Below the pieces are notes generated by a model that was not told the origin of the DNA, did not search any database, and was given only the letters and a program-made list of their open reading frames with translations. The translations under genes were made by a program, and so were the position numbers. A DNA stretch of 64,000 nucleotides from Bacteroidetes bacterium 43-16 (lineage in GTDB: Bacteria > Bacteroidota > Bacteroidia > Chitinophagales > Chitinophagaceae), in the NCBI GenBank assembly GCA_001897525.1, contig MKTB01000009.1:79771-143770 (forward strand), in the 5' to 3' direction. Within the stretch, counting starts at the first letter, position 1, and every line of letters begins with the position of its first letter. This document shows positions 44,344-54,737 of this stretch, piece by piece.

Positions 44344-46248
44344 CTATTGACGTTCACTTAATTCCAGCCAGCGCATTTCTTTTTCCTCCAGCTCATTGAT
44401 GATGGCCGCTATGCGATCGCCCATAGCCTGTATCTTTTGAAAATCGCCACCCGCCTCGCTCATGGCAGCTTCCAGTGTTGCTTTCTCCGCTTCCAGTTTG
44501 GGCAGCTCGGTATTCAATTGTTCCAGTTCACGCTTTTCTTTGTAAGATAATTTTGCGCCAGAGGCTTGTGGTACTGCTGCTGTAACCGTTTCTTCCTTCT
44601 CTTCGGCTGCTGCAGGTGCTGCCACTTCTTGCGTGGCCGCTTTCTGCTCCGCTTTAGCTACTTCCCGGTATTGGGAATAGTTGCCGGGGAAGTCGCGCAC
44701 CACACCATTGCCTTCAAAGACAAATAAGTGATCCACGATCTTGTCCATAAAATACCGGTCATGCGATACGATAATGATACAGCCCGGGAACTCCAGCAAA
44801 AAATCTTCCAGGATATCCAGGGTAGGCAGGTCCAGGTCATTGGTCGGTTCATCGAGGATGAGGAAGTTCGGGTTGCGGAACAGTACAGACAGGAGCTGTA
44901 AACGCTTTTTCTCCCCACCACTCAATTTAGAGATATAAGTGAATTGCTTTTGCGGTGTAAACAGGAAGCGCTCCAGGAACTGGGCCGCACTCACTTTTGT
45001 GCCATCGGCCAGGGGAAAGAATTCGGCAATATCTTTAACAAATTCGATCACCCTTTTATCTTCCTTAAAGGTGAGGCCTTCCTGTGAAAAGTCACCAAAT
45101 ACTACCGTATCTCCTACATTGATCTTGCCCGAGTCTGCCGGTTCTTTATCCAGCAGCATATTGATAAAAGTCGATTTCCCGGCCCCGTTCACACCCACAA
45201 CACCCACACGTTCGCCTTTTTTAAAGGAATAATCAAAGCCATTTAAAATGACCTTTTCACCAAAAGATTTATAAAGTTTCTTCAGTTCAATGATCTTACC
45301 GCCCAGGCGGGTCATTTTTACCTGCAATTCCAGTTGTGCATCCTGTATCTTCTTTTTGGCACGCGCTTCCCAGTCATAAAAAGCATCTTCACGTGCCTTA
45401 GACTTTGTGGTCCGTGCTTTAGGTTGCTTACGCATCCATTCCAGCTCCTTGCGGTAGCGGTTTTTAGCCTTATCAATGCTTGCCGCATCCTGCTCCTGCC
45501 GGATCGATTTAGATTCCAGGAATTTCTCGTAATTACCCCTGGTCCTGTACAACTGTGTCTCGTCCAGTTCCAGTATCTCCGTACAAATCGCATCTAAGAA
45601 ATAGCGGTCGTGGGTCACCAGGATCAGCGTGAGCTTATCCTGCGTTAAATAATGTTCCAGCCATTCGATCATGCCCACATCCAGGTGGTTGGTCGGTTCA
45701 TCCAGGATCAATAAGGTATGGCGATGCTCAAAGTCCATGTCGATAAGGACCTTGGCTAAAGCAATTCTTTTCTTTTGTCCGCCCGAAAGCGTATTGACCT
45801 TCTGGTCCAGGTGATGGATATTCAGTTTGCCCAGGATCTGCTTTACCGTGCTGTCATAGTGCCAGGCATTCAGGTTGTCCATGTCCTGTATGGCCTCTGC
45901 CAGCAATACAGGGTCCGGATTGCTTTCCGCATCCGTTAAGCTCTCGTAGCGTTTTAAGGCATTCACCACAGGGTGGTCGTAGCTGAAAATGTTTTCAAGG
46001 ATCGTACGGTCATCATTCAGGTAAGGGTCCTGGTCCAGCAATACTACTTTCACATCTTTGTGGATCCATACTTTCCCTTCATCCGGTATCTCCTGGCCCG
46101 TAAGGATCTTTAATAAGGTAGATTTCCCGGAGCCGTTCAGCGCCACTAGAGCTATTTTATCCCCTTCATTTACATGAAAGCTTATATTGTCGAACAAGGG
46201 CTTGTCCGCGTAAGTCTTTGACAGATTTTCAACAGAAACGTAATGCAT
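44344..46248 (-). CDS. ABC-F ATPase (Uup-like)
   Basis: 634 residues from the ATG at 46246-46248; the TTG three codons upstream is less likely. Two ABC domains: Walker A ALNGSGKST and GVNGAGKST, signatures LSGGQKKR and LSGGEKKR, Walker B LILDEPTNHLD and LILDEPTNDLD. A basic linker of the ABC-F type (YRKELEWMRKQPKARTTKSK) joins them, and a C-terminal coiled coil follows a Glu/Ala-rich stretch. No transmembrane segments. Such proteins act on ribosomes or DNA structures. Confidence 0.93.
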   Translation of the reverse strand: MHYVSVENLSKTYADKPLFDNISFHVNEGDKIALVALNGSGKSTLLKILTGQEIPDEGKVWIHKDVKVVLLDQDPYLNDDRTILENIFSYDHPVVNALKRYESLTDAESNPDPVLLAEAIQDMDNLNAWHYDSTVKQILGKLNIHHLDQKVNTLSGGQKKRIALAKVLIDMDFEHRHTLLILDEPTNHLDVGMIEWLEHYLTQDKLTLILVTHDRYFLDAICTEILELDETQLYRTRGNYEKFLESKSIRQEQDAASIDKAKNRYRKELEWMRKQPKARTTKSKAREDAFYDWEARAKKKIQDAQLELQVKMTRLGGKIIELKKLYKSFGEKVILNGFDYSFKKGERVGVVGVNGAGKSTFINMLLDKEPADSGKINVGDTVVFGDFSQEGLTFKEDKRVIEFVKDIAEFFPLADGTKVSAAQFLERFLFTPQKQFTYISKLSGGEKKRLQLLSVLFRNPNFLILDEPTNDLDLPTLDILEDFLLEFPGCIIIVSHDRYFMDKIVDHLFVFEGNGVVRDFPGNYSQYREVAKAEQKAATQEVAAPAAAEEKEETVTAAVPQASGAKLSYKEKRELEQLNTELPKLEAEKATLEAAMSEAGGDFQKIQAMGDRIAAIINELEEKEMRWLELSERQ

Positions 46249-46400
46249 AGGGCGCAAAGATAAACGATATAGGCATTTTATGCTCAGCTATTCATCAGGA
46301 GCGCAGGAAACTTCCGGGGATCGTGCTTTTACCCTCATTCATTTTGTTATAATGTTTTAAAAGCCACGTCCCTGTATGCAGGCATCATGCGTTTATTGCC

Positions 46401-46408
46401 TATATTTG
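46401..46408 (+). promoter_or_regulatory. -7 box of serC
   Basis: TATATTTG, 19 nt before the serC ATG. A -33 TTTG box at the expected distance is not clear. Confidence 0.55.
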
Positions 46409-46427
46409 AACTTCTAATGATATTCCG

Positions 46428-47495
46428 ATGAAGATAAATTTCAATTCAGGTCCTGCAGCATTACCCCGGGAAGTATTGGAGGCTGCAGCTGAAGCGGTGC
46501 TTGAATATGAACATACCGGCATCTCCATACTGAGCCTGGCGCACAGGTCTCCCGAGTTTGAGGCAATCCTGGATGAAGCCAGGCACCTGACTTTGGATAT
46601 ATTGGGCCTGGACAACAGCTATGAGGTGATCTGGTTCCAGGGTGGGGGACGCCTGCAGTTTGAAATGATCCCTATGAACTTCCTTGCAGCGCAGGAAACA
46701 GCGGCTTATATAGACTCCGGCCACTGGGCAGCCGATGCGATGAGCAATGTAGCCCGGTACGGTAATTTGCATATTGCCGGTAGCTCGGCCGTGATCCGTT
46801 ACAGGTCGGTGCCCAGGATACTGGATATCCCCGCAACAGCAAAATACCTGCACCTAACCAGCAACAATACCATATACGGTACCCAGTGCTTTGACTTTCC
46901 CAATACAGAAGTGCCCATCATTGCCGATTTTAGTTCAGAACTGTTCAGCCGCAGGCTGGACTATTCCAAGTTCAGTATGATCTACGCGGTGGCCCAGAAA
47001 AACCTGGGGCCTGCAGGCGCAACCCTGGTGGTGGCCAAGAAAGATTTCATTAAACATACGGTAAGACCACTGGCAGATATTTTAAATTACAGTGTCATGG
47101 CCGATAAGAATTCCCTGGTCAATACCGCACCTGTTTTCCCGATCTATGTGTCCTTGCTCAACCTGAGGTATATTGCTTCAAAAGGCCTGGCACAGATAGA
47201 GCTGGAAAATGAGGAAAAGGCCCGGATGCTGTATGAATTTATAGACCATAGTAATCTTTACCAGGGCATAGCAGATAAAGACAGCCGCAGCAAAATGAAT
47301 GTATGCTTCACCATTGCCCGGCCCGGGCTGGAGCAGGATTTACTGGCATTTGCCGAATCTATGAACATTACCGGTATTGCCGGGCACAGGAGTACCGGGG
47401 GCTTCCGGGCTTCCCTGTACAATGCCATAACGATAGACGATGTGCAGGCTTTAATAAAGATGCTTGCCACATTTGAGGCCGACATAAATAAATGA
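46428..47495 (+). CDS. serC: Phosphoserine aminotransferase
   Basis: 355 residues. Class V aminotransferase of serine (and pyridoxal phosphate) biosynthesis: starts INFNSGPAALP, has the PLP Lys191 in YAVAQKNLGPAG, and ends GGFRASLYNAITIDDVQALI. It converts 3-phosphohydroxypyruvate to phosphoserine. serA is not next to it here. Divergent from the ABC-F gene. Confidence 0.95.
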   Translation: MKINFNSGPAALPREVLEAAAEAVLEYEHTGISILSLAHRSPEFEAILDEARHLTLDILGLDNSYEVIWFQGGGRLQFEMIPMNFLAAQETAAYIDSGHWAADAMSNVARYGNLHIAGSSAVIRYRSVPRILDIPATAKYLHLTSNNTIYGTQCFDFPNTEVPIIADFSSELFSRRLDYSKFSMIYAVAQKNLGPAGATLVVAKKDFIKHTVRPLADILNYSVMADKNSLVNTAPVFPIYVSLLNLRYIASKGLAQIELENEEKARMLYEFIDHSNLYQGIADKDSRSKMNVCFTIARPGLEQDLLAFAESMNITGIAGHRSTGGFRASLYNAITIDDVQALIKMLATFEADINK

Positions 47496-47519
47496 TTTTT
47501 TTAATTTAAACAGCAAAGA

Positions 47520-50123
47520 TTGAACCCTGTACAAAAACATAAACGGAAGGAACACCTGGCCAAAGCAATATTCCTGATATTGCCGACTTGGCTGGTTTGT
47601 TTTTTTATCCTCTGGATCTCCAACCAGTACTATGCAGTCATTATGCATAACCAGTACCTGTTGCAGAGCGTTTATATAGGAGCAGGTATGCTGGCTTCCG
47701 TTATTTTCTATGCATTCCGCTTCCGTTTCCTGCCCACCTTTGGTCTGCTGGTCTTGTGCCTTTACCTGATGTATAGCGGGGTAGACAATTTTGTCTACGG
47801 GGAGTTCGATGCCTTCTTTTATGGCCGCCAGTTCGGTTTATTTGCCTTCCTCTTTTCCCTGGGCTGGTTTTTATCCTGGGGTTTCTTAAGGCAGGAGCGC
47901 TTTCCTGTAGTAGCCTCCGGTACCTTCTTCATTGCCGGCATCTACCTGATCGCCAAGCAGAATAATTTAAGTGTAGACAACCTTTTACAGGCTTTCGTTC
48001 CCCTGATCCTCTACACCGTGTATATATTTTATGCCGTACAGGTATTGGCACAGCATAAAGACAAGGCCCAGCACTATTGGTGGCACCTGGTCAAGCGGCT
48101 GGGACTGTTTATAGGTCTTGCTCTGGTCCTGATATTTGGCGTGGTATGGATCATGGAAGAGGAGATAAAGGCCAAAGTAGAAGAATTCGGCGGTGGTGGT
48201 AAGCAGAATAAGGAAACCATGCTGAAAGAGAATAAGGATGGTACCTTCAGCCTGGCCGACTATGCCAAACTCAGGAGCAACCTGGGCAGGAGCAATGAAT
48301 TGTTGTTTGTGGCCAGGATTGATAATTTCTTTGAAGACGGCACCGCCAATCCTCTCTACTTAACCGGTTTTTATTACTCCAGGTACGACCCGGAAACAGA
48401 AACCTTTGAGCAGGATACCTTATTGCCGGAGAGTGACCTGTTTAAGCCAAATCCCTCGAAGATAGGTTTGTACTTTACCCATACCGATTCTGCCGTATTG
48501 AAAGATGCGAAGAAGCAGGATTATATGAAGACGGTAGATATAGAGGTGTATAAAACCCTGCTTTCTCCCAATGAATTTGTGGCACCCACAACTTCTTACT
48601 TTGTACAACCGATAGCCATAGATAAGAACAATAAACAGGAATTCAAATCTGCCTACCGGGCTAAGAGTCTGGTGTCCGAGTTGAACTCGGCCTATTTTGT
48701 GTACAATCCCGGGGGAAATGTTATGCTGTCACAATTCCAGGAAATGCGTTTTGAAAAGCTGCGCCTGGCGAATGATTATAGTAAGGTGTCGCCGAAGTTG
48801 ATGGAGTATTACACCAGCTTGCCACAGATCGGGAGATTCCAAAAAGTGGCCGACCTGGCCAAAGAGGTTACCGCGGGCAAGACGACCAATGTAGATAAAA
48901 TACTGGCCATAAGAGATTACTTTTTATCAAAAGATGAAAGCGGCAAACCCTTATTTAAATACTCCGATAACCCCGGTATTCCTGATATCCCCAGCGCCAG
49001 CAAACTGAACTATTTTTTGTTTGAAAACAGGAAAGGCTATTGTGCTTACTATGCCGGTGCCACCTTGTTTATGCTCCGTTCCCTGGGTATTCCCTCCCGG
49101 ATCGTGGCCGGCTTTTTGACCCAGGACAGGAATCCCGGCAACAATAAAGGCTGGTACTGGTACTATGCCGACCAGGCCCATGCCTGGGTGCAGGTGTACT
49201 TCCCCGGTTATGGCTGGCTGGACTTCGACACCACTGTAGGTAATGAAGATGCGCAGCAGGCCCCTAAGCCCGATGGTACGCCACCTAATAATCCCGGTAA
49301 TGCCTTACTAGCTATTGATGGGATCGTTACCGATGTGGATACCTTAAGAAAAGCGGCTACCATCAAAGCTTTGAAGATGGTCTTTAAAGACAAGCCTTAT
49401 GAAAACCTGGACAGCAAAACAGTAGCCCTGGACCTCTCTGTAGCATCTATTATGAAGGACAGCCTGACGATCCCGATCTCCGGTTTGCAGGTCAAGGACA
49501 GCGTGACGGCCATCTCTTTCGCGGAAGCCTTTAAAAATATTCCCCTTAATCCGAATGAAGACGGGAAAGCGCTCCTGGACAGGTTGCCTTCACCTGCGCC
49601 TATTGATGAAGTGCATGTGAAAGTGCCGCATATTGAGGATTATAAAGCCATCGCTGAAAGTAAAAAGAAAGAGCAGACACCGGTATGGAAAATAGTCTTA
49701 TGGACGACAGGAAGCATTGTATTGTTACTCATAATACTCTTCTGGCTGCTGGCACCTCTGTACCGGATGTACCTCCGTATTCGCAAAAAAACAAGTAAGA
49801 CCTTCCCGGAAAAAACCTACTGGGATTTCAGGTACACACAATTTGTCCTGCACCAGTTAGGCTACGAGCGTAATGCACTTTCTGCATTTAACTATGCCGG
49901 GAAAATAGATAAGGCAATGCCTTTAAAATACACTGAATTTGTACAAAACTATTTGAAATTAAAATATGCGGAAGCGCCTTTGAGCGGCCCTCAGCGGCAA
50001 TTCATGGAACAGTACATCCGGGGCTTTAATAGCATATTGGCCCATAAAATCCCGGCAAAACAAAGATTCCGCCATTTTGCCAACCCCATGAGAACGCTGG
50101 CATTCCTGAGATCAAAAGCCTGA
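47520..50123 (+). CDS. Membrane-anchored transglutaminase-like protein
   Basis: 867 residues from a TTG start, chosen because the first membrane helix (AIFLILPTWLVCFFILWI) would otherwise be cut. About six N-terminal helices, a large extracytoplasmic part with a transglutaminase-core domain (Cys508 in GYCAYYAG, His554 in AHAWVQVY, Asp570 in DFDTT), then a final helix (IVLLLIILFWLLAP) and a cytosolic tail of about 110 residues. The layout is like TgpA-type proteins. Downstream of serC by 24 bp, so possibly co-transcribed. Confidence 0.85.
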   Translation: MNPVQKHKRKEHLAKAIFLILPTWLVCFFILWISNQYYAVIMHNQYLLQSVYIGAGMLASVIFYAFRFRFLPTFGLLVLCLYLMYSGVDNFVYGEFDAFFYGRQFGLFAFLFSLGWFLSWGFLRQERFPVVASGTFFIAGIYLIAKQNNLSVDNLLQAFVPLILYTVYIFYAVQVLAQHKDKAQHYWWHLVKRLGLFIGLALVLIFGVVWIMEEEIKAKVEEFGGGGKQNKETMLKENKDGTFSLADYAKLRSNLGRSNELLFVARIDNFFEDGTANPLYLTGFYYSRYDPETETFEQDTLLPESDLFKPNPSKIGLYFTHTDSAVLKDAKKQDYMKTVDIEVYKTLLSPNEFVAPTTSYFVQPIAIDKNNKQEFKSAYRAKSLVSELNSAYFVYNPGGNVMLSQFQEMRFEKLRLANDYSKVSPKLMEYYTSLPQIGRFQKVADLAKEVTAGKTTNVDKILAIRDYFLSKDESGKPLFKYSDNPGIPDIPSASKLNYFLFENRKGYCAYYAGATLFMLRSLGIPSRIVAGFLTQDRNPGNNKGWYWYYADQAHAWVQVYFPGYGWLDFDTTVGNEDAQQAPKPDGTPPNNPGNALLAIDGIVTDVDTLRKAATIKALKMVFKDKPYENLDSKTVALDLSVASIMKDSLTIPISGLQVKDSVTAISFAEAFKNIPLNPNEDGKALLDRLPSPAPIDEVHVKVPHIEDYKAIAESKKKEQTPVWKIVLWTTGSIVLLLIILFWLLAPLYRMYLRIRKKTSKTFPEKTYWDFRYTQFVLHQLGYERNALSAFNYAGKIDKAMPLKYTEFVQNYLKLKYAEAPLSGPQRQFMEQYIRGFNSILAHKIPAKQRFRHFANPMRTLAFLRSKA

Positions 50124-50125
50124 TC

Positions 50126-50740
50126 TTAATTGGCCTGCTTTCCCGGTACGGATAAAGTAAGTTCCACGAGGCGGGGCAGGGGCGCATTGTGTTGCCTGTA
50201 TGCATTAAGCATATCCAGGATTTTATCTTCCCATTCTTTTTGTGCTGCTACAATCAAAGAGTGTTTCGTCGCTTTATCATAAGCCGCATTCAGGGAGTCT
50301 GCTTTCTGGTTCAGGTAAGTATTGATCTGGCGTATCTGGCTCTTGTAGTTTTGCAGGTCTAATGATGCCCTTAAGAGGGTATCCTGCAGCCAGTATTGCT
50401 TCAGGTAGGCAATCGCCAGGTGGGCTTTTTCATGTTTGAGTAAGGCTTCTTTTTCTTCCCGGGAGGCATTTTTTAAAAAAGCCGCTTTTACCATACTTTT
50501 ACTCCGGTCTGTCGTTAAGGCTGATTTGAGCTGTATCGTCAGCTGATCTGCACGGCCGCTGCTTTCCCAGCTAAAGGCATTATGGATATAGATGCTGGCG
50601 GTACGTGCATCGGGCATCGCCTGCCGGGGCGTAAAGTCCGACCAGGAAAGCGCTATATCCTGCCAGTCCCATTTTTTAGATTGAGCAAAACCACTGAGCA
50701 GTCCTGCTGAAAACACTAAACTTAAAATACCTTTTTTCAT
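50126..50740 (-). CDS. Secreted DUF922-type zinc protease-like protein
   Basis: 204 residues. Signal peptide (MKKGILSLVFSAGLLSGFAQ), a domain with WDWQDIALSWSDFT, and an HEKAH motif (His103, Glu104, His107) as in the zinc-dependent DUF922 family. Converges with the transglutaminase-like gene, ending 2 bp from it. Confidence 0.8.
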   Translation of the reverse strand: MKKGILSLVFSAGLLSGFAQSKKWDWQDIALSWSDFTPRQAMPDARTASIYIHNAFSWESSGRADQLTIQLKSALTTDRSKSMVKAAFLKNASREEKEALLKHEKAHLAIAYLKQYWLQDTLLRASLDLQNYKSQIRQINTYLNQKADSLNAAYDKATKHSLIVAAQKEWEDKILDMLNAYRQHNAPLPRLVELTLSVPGKQAN

Positions 50741-50849
50741 CCGATCACTTGTTGATACAATTCCTACAAATATGCCCCTTTTTGTTCGTTTAATTTATTA
50801 AGCAATTGGTAAAAGATAAATGCGGCGCATTTAGCACTATCGGAAATGA

Positions 50850-50893
50850 AAAATCCCTGCCACATTGCGCTGTTAGAAATGTGCCAGGGATTT
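50850..50893 (-). terminator. Terminator of the glycosyltransferase gene
   Basis: AAATCCCTGGCACATT-type long hairpin (arms at 50850-50865 and 50877-50893), 47 bp beyond the stop. Confidence 0.8.
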
Positions 50894-50939
50894 GATAAGG
50901 TATAAAAATAAAGTATATCAGGTAGAGTACTGCGGCTGC

Positions 50940-52136
50940 TTAGTTGTTTGCCTTGTTGCGGGCAGCTACTGCCTGCAGGTAGTATTCCAGCTTCTTGGCC
51001 ACTACATCCCAGTCAAACTGGGAAAGGATAACCGCTTTCCCGGCTTCACCCACTTCTTTCCTCAGGTTTTGATCAGATAGTAAACGGATACAGGCATGGG
51101 CAAAAGGTTGCGTGTCCATGGCCAGCACCACACCTTCCCCCGATTCGATGTTCAGGCCCTGGAACCCTACGTTCATACTCACCACCGGTACGGCCATAGC
51201 CATAGCTTCCAGCACTTTGTTCTGGGTACCTGCGCCAAACCTCAGGGGGGCTACAACTATCGAGGCTTCCTGGTACCATTCTTTAAGGTCCTGTACAAAG
51301 CCCGTCACCAGTATCTTGCTGCTTTGCAAAGCCTGCACGGCCTCCACCGGCCGCTGCCCGGCGATCACAAATTGCACATGAGGATGCTGTTCCAGGATAA
51401 GGGGGAAGATCTCTTTGGCGAAATACTGTACCGCATCTACATTAGGTGCATAGTCCATATTGCCCGTGAACAGGATTGTTTTCTTATTGTTGTAATTATG
51501 CTCTACCGAGTGGTAGGTGGTTGTATCTACTCCATTGGGTAGAATACTTACGTTGTGGATATGTTGTTGTGTTTCCAGCCAGGACTTATCTTCCCTGGAG
51601 CACACTAAAGTTTTATCATACTCATTCAGAATCGCTTCATAAGCTTTCACCCGTTTGAATTCCAGCATATTGAATCTCCTGCGGATGCCTTCTGTGGCCT
51701 CTATACGGCGTTTCCAGTATAAAGAGTAAGCATCAGGCAGATCGAGGATGCGCGGCACTTCTTTATGTTTGGCAAAGTACTGGGCCATTCTTAAATGCTG
51801 CACATGGATCGCATCAAACTGCTCTTCCCTGAGTAGCGTATCTACCTTTCTCCTCATTTTGGCAGAAGAGAAATAGCTTACCTGCAAAGGTGTGCTGCCC
51901 CAGAGCCCCTTTAAAACCCCTATATAGGACTTAAGTTTGGGATGGATCACCAGGTGAATATGCTTGAAGATACCATCCAGTTCCGGCAGGTACTGCAGGT
52001 CCTCCTGGTCTTCCAGGAAAGTGAGCAGGTGCAGCTCATGCGTTTTACATAATCTTTTCGCTAGGTTATATATTTTCAGCTTATCGCCCCGGTAAGGAGG
52101 GTAAGGAAAACGGTTGGCTGCAAAAAGTAGTTTCAT
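50940..52136 (-). CDS. GT4-family glycosyltransferase
   Basis: 398 residues from the ATG at 52134-52136 (MKLLFAANRFPYPPYRGDK); an upstream in-frame ATG overlaps guaA and is rejected. GT-B fold with the donor-site motif GAGTQNKVLEAMAMAVPVV and Gly-rich N-terminal loop. Similar in order to TIGR03087-type sugar transferases. Probably builds a cell-surface polysaccharide; no cluster is present around it. Confidence 0.88.
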   Translation of the reverse strand: MKLLFAANRFPYPPYRGDKLKIYNLAKRLCKTHELHLLTFLEDQEDLQYLPELDGIFKHIHLVIHPKLKSYIGVLKGLWGSTPLQVSYFSSAKMRRKVDTLLREEQFDAIHVQHLRMAQYFAKHKEVPRILDLPDAYSLYWKRRIEATEGIRRRFNMLEFKRVKAYEAILNEYDKTLVCSREDKSWLETQQHIHNVSILPNGVDTTTYHSVEHNYNNKKTILFTGNMDYAPNVDAVQYFAKEIFPLILEQHPHVQFVIAGQRPVEAVQALQSSKILVTGFVQDLKEWYQEASIVVAPLRFGAGTQNKVLEAMAMAVPVVSMNVGFQGLNIESGEGVVLAMDTQPFAHACIRLLSDQNLRKEVGEAGKAVILSQFDWDVVAKKLEYYLQAVAARNKANN

Positions 52137-52228
52137 TGTACAATACTTGTGATGTTGATTAAACGGGTCTGTATATATAGACGGAATAATTAAAGGAATC
52201 CTTTTTTCGTAGGGTTTGGTCAAAAACA

Positions 52229-52254
52229 TAGCAGGTTCCTGGAAACCTGCTATG
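52229..52254 (-). terminator. Terminator of guaA
   Basis: ATAGCAGGTTT/AAACCTGCTAT-type hairpin 25 bp after the guaA stop, with a T run on the leftward side. Confidence 0.8.
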
Positions 52255-52278
52255 ATGAAATGATGTGTTGAGGGATGC

Positions 52279-53811
52279 TTATTCCCACTCGATGGTAGCA
52301 GGTGGCTTGGAGCTGATATCATAAACCACGCGATTGATACCACGTACATTATTGATGATATCGTTCGATACCTGTGCCAGGAATTCATAAGGTAAATGTG
52401 CCCAGTCTGCGGTCATACCGTCTACCGAGGTTACGGCACGCAGGGCTACAGTGAATTCATAGGTTCTTTCATCGCCCATTACCCCTACACTTTGTACCGG
52501 GAGCAATATAGTGCCCGCCTGCCATACATTATTGTATTCACCGGTTGCTTTCAGGTGTTTTACATAGATATCATCGGCATCCTGCAGCATCTGTACTTTC
52601 TCAGCGCTCACAGCGCCTAAGATCCTGATACCTAAGCCCGGACCAGGGAAAGGATGGCGTTCCAGGAAAGATGCCTGTAGACCCAGTTCTTTACCCACAC
52701 GTCTTACCTCATCTTTAAACAGGAAGCGTAATGGTTCTACTAATTTTAAATTCATTTTCTCCGGGAGACCACCCACATTATGATGCGATTTGATGGTCAC
52801 TGAAGGGCCGTTAACAGAAACAGATTCGATCACATCGGGGTATATGGTACCTTGTCCTAAGAAAGATACATCCTGCAGCAGGTTAGCCTCTTCCTGGAAG
52901 ATATCAATGAACAGGCCACCGATGATCTTACGTTTCCCTTCAGGATCGCTCACGCCGGCCAGTTTTTCATAAAAACGGTCTTTAGCATCAATCCCTTTCA
53001 CGTTTAAGCCTAATATCTTGTAGCTTTCTAATACCTGCTCATATTCATTTTTGCGCAACAAACCGTTATCTACAAAAATACAGTACAGGTTATCGCCAAT
53101 GGCTCTGTGGATTAAAGTCGCGGCAACGGTAGAGTCTACTCCGCCGCTCAGTGCCATTACCACTTTGGCATTGCCTAAGGTTTCTTTTAAAGAAGCAATG
53201 GTTTCGTCTACATAGGCTGCAGGTGTCCAGTTCTGGCTGCAGGCACATATGTCTACCACGAAGTTTTTGATCATATCGCGGCCCTGTGTACTATGTGTCA
53301 CCTCCGGGTGAAACTGAATGCCATATACGGCCTGTTGGAATTTATCCACACGGTAGGCCGCTACAGGGATACTGTTTGTTTTTGCCAGTAGAGTAAAACC
53401 TTCCGGCAACTCTTTAATACTATCACTATGGCTCATCCATACCTGGGAGCCTTCATTAATGCCCTTTAAAAACGGATCTTGTGCTGCAATTACCAAATGT
53501 GCTCTTCCATATTCCCTGCTGCTGGATTTGCCTACAAATCCGCCTGATTGCTGTGCCATTAATTGTGCACCATAACAAACACCTAATACCGGTACTTTGT
53601 CGGCCCATTGTGCCACATCAGGTTTAGGCGCATTTTCATCATTAACAGAAAAAGGACTTCCGGATAAAATGATACCCTTAACGTCTTCCGTTAATTCCAA
53701 AGGTTTCAGGCAAGGTACTATTTCACAGTAAACATTAAGCTCCCTGATGCTGCGCGCGATCAGTTGCGTGTACTGAGATCCGAAGTCGAGAATTAGAATT
53801 TTTTCGTTCAT
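52279..53811 (-). CDS. guaA: GMP synthase (glutamine-hydrolysing)
   Basis: 510 residues. Class I glutamine amidotransferase domain with catalytic Cys in GVCYGAQ and His/Glu in [11 protein letters not shown] pyrophosphatase domain with the PP-loop [10 protein letters not shown]-terminal dimer domain ending [11 protein letters not shown]. Converts XMP to GMP. Confidence 0.97.
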   Translation of the reverse strand: MNEKILILDFGSQYTQLIARSIRELNVYCEIVPCLKPLELTEDVKGIILSGSPFSVNDENAPKPDVAQWADKVPVLGVCYGAQLMAQQSGGFVGKSSSREYGRAHLVIAAQDPFLKGINEGSQVWMSHSDSIKELPEGFTLLAKTNSIPVAAYRVDKFQQAVYGIQFHPEVTHSTQGRDMIKNFVVDICACSQNWTPAAYVDETIASLKETLGNAKVVMALSGGVDSTVAATLIHRAIGDNLYCIFVDNGLLRKNEYEQVLESYKILGLNVKGIDAKDRFYEKLAGVSDPEGKRKIIGGLFIDIFQEEANLLQDVSFLGQGTIYPDVIESVSVNGPSVTIKSHHNVGGLPEKMNLKLVEPLRFLFKDEVRRVGKELGLQASFLERHPFPGPGLGIRILGAVSAEKVQMLQDADDIYVKHLKATGEYNNVWQAGTILLPVQSVGVMGDERTYEFTVALRAVTSVDGMTADWAHLPYEFLAQVSNDIINNVRGINRVVYDISSKPPATIEWE

Positions 53812-53884
53812 TAGAAAATAATGGAGTTGCTATTGTTTAATTACAGGCTGCAAAATTACGATGAATTTTTACCATTTTAAAATG

Positions 53885-53918
53885 AAAAAAGAGACTGTCG
53901 GTAGACAGCCTCTTTTTT
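53885..53918 (-). terminator. Terminator of DUF3467 gene
   Basis: AAAAAGAG.CTGTC/GACAG.CTCTTTTTT hairpin 17 bp after the stop. Confidence 0.85.
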
Positions 53919-53934
53919 AAAGTTTTGTATCAGA

Positions 53935-54258
53935 TTAAGCTTCGCCGGTAGCACCGCCAAAGTTCATTGGCATACCGCCACCTTCCTGGCCCGGCTCATC
54001 TTTAATTAATCCGTTTTGAGACTCGTAACGTTTAACGTTATCGATCAAAGCGCGCATCAGGCGCTTAGCATTGTGCGGAGTCATTACTACACGAGATCCT
54101 ACTTTAGCCTTAGGCATGCCAGGCATAATGCTGATAAAGTCTAAAACGAATTCAGAATAAGAGTGCGTGATAATAGCAAGGTTAGAATATAAACCGTTTG
54201 CTTGGTCGTCGGTCAGTTCGATATTGATTCCTTGATCCTGGTTTTGTTGATCGGCCAT
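53935..54258 (-). CDS. DUF3467 protein
   Basis: 107 residues from the ATG at 54256-54258 (MADQQNQDQGINIELTDDQANG). Contains the family run GLYSNLAIITHSYSEFVLDFISIMPGMPKAKVGSRVVMTPHNAKRLM with a Gly/Met-rich tail. Small conserved protein of Bacteroidota and others, function unknown. Confidence 0.88.
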   Translation of the reverse strand: MADQQNQDQGINIELTDDQANGLYSNLAIITHSYSEFVLDFISIMPGMPKAKVGSRVVMTPHNAKRLMRALIDNVKRYESQNGLIKDEPGQEGGGMPMNFGGATGEA

Positions 54259-54343
54259 TTTGATGTTTCCTTTTAAATTTTTAAATTTATTTATAAAGCA
54301 AATATAGTTTTTTTGCCCGGCTATCAAAAAAGGTTTTTAAAAT

Positions 54344-54373
54344 TTTGCCAGAAAATAATATTGTGTATATTTG
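54344..54373 (+). promoter_or_regulatory. Promoter of the CAU tRNA
   Basis: TTTG at 54344-54347, TATATTTG at 54366-54373 (18 nt between), followed by CACTCC. Confidence 0.8.
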
Positions 54374-54403
54374 CACTCCTTTTACGGGATAAACGTCCCG
54401 TTT

Positions 54404-54477
54404 GGTCCTATAGCTCAGTTGGTTAGAGCACCTGACTCATAATCAGGGGGTCCTTGGTTCAAGCCCGAGTGGGACCA
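54404..54477 (+). tRNA. tRNA with CAU anticodon (elongator Met or lysidine Ile2)
   Basis: Acceptor GGTCCTA/TGGGACC, D-arm GCTC/GAGC, anticodon stem CCTGA/TCAGG with loop CTCATAA, T-loop TTCAAGC. The G1-C72 pair rules out the initiator tRNA. Whether it is Met or Ile2 cannot be decided by eye. CCA is not encoded. Confidence 0.93.
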
Positions 54478-54488
54478 CTTAAATATCA

Positions 54489-54519
54489 AGCAGTTACAAT
54501 CAATTGTAGCTGCTTTTTT
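54489..54519 (+). terminator. Terminator of the CAU tRNA
   Basis: AGCAGTTACAAT/ATTGTAGCTGCT hairpin followed by a T run. Confidence 0.85.
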
Positions 54520-54562
54520 ATTTCCTGTCGCCTGTTTATTGATCCCTTATTGCTAATGCAGT

Positions 54563-54690
54563 TCCCTTTATTATGATGAAGCCATCCTGATAAAACGCGC
54601 TGTTCGATAGGTTAGCGAAGTGCATGTCGAACAATTGATAACATGGGATTTGAAAATCCCTTTATTAGGATGAAGCCATCCTGATAAAAT
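54563..54690 (-). repeat. Palindromic repeat unit, copy D, flanked by a direct repeat
   Basis: 54600-54668 is the double-palindrome unit of copies A-C in opposite orientation. On each side is a near-identical stretch of about 30 bp (GATGAAGCCATCCTGATAAAA at its core; 54563-54594 and 54658-54688), either a duplication made on insertion or a tandem unit of about 95 bp. Confidence 0.75.
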
Positions 54691-54737
54691 GAGTTCGTCA
54701 ATCCCGGAATAGGAAAGCTGCATCAGCTTAAACAACA

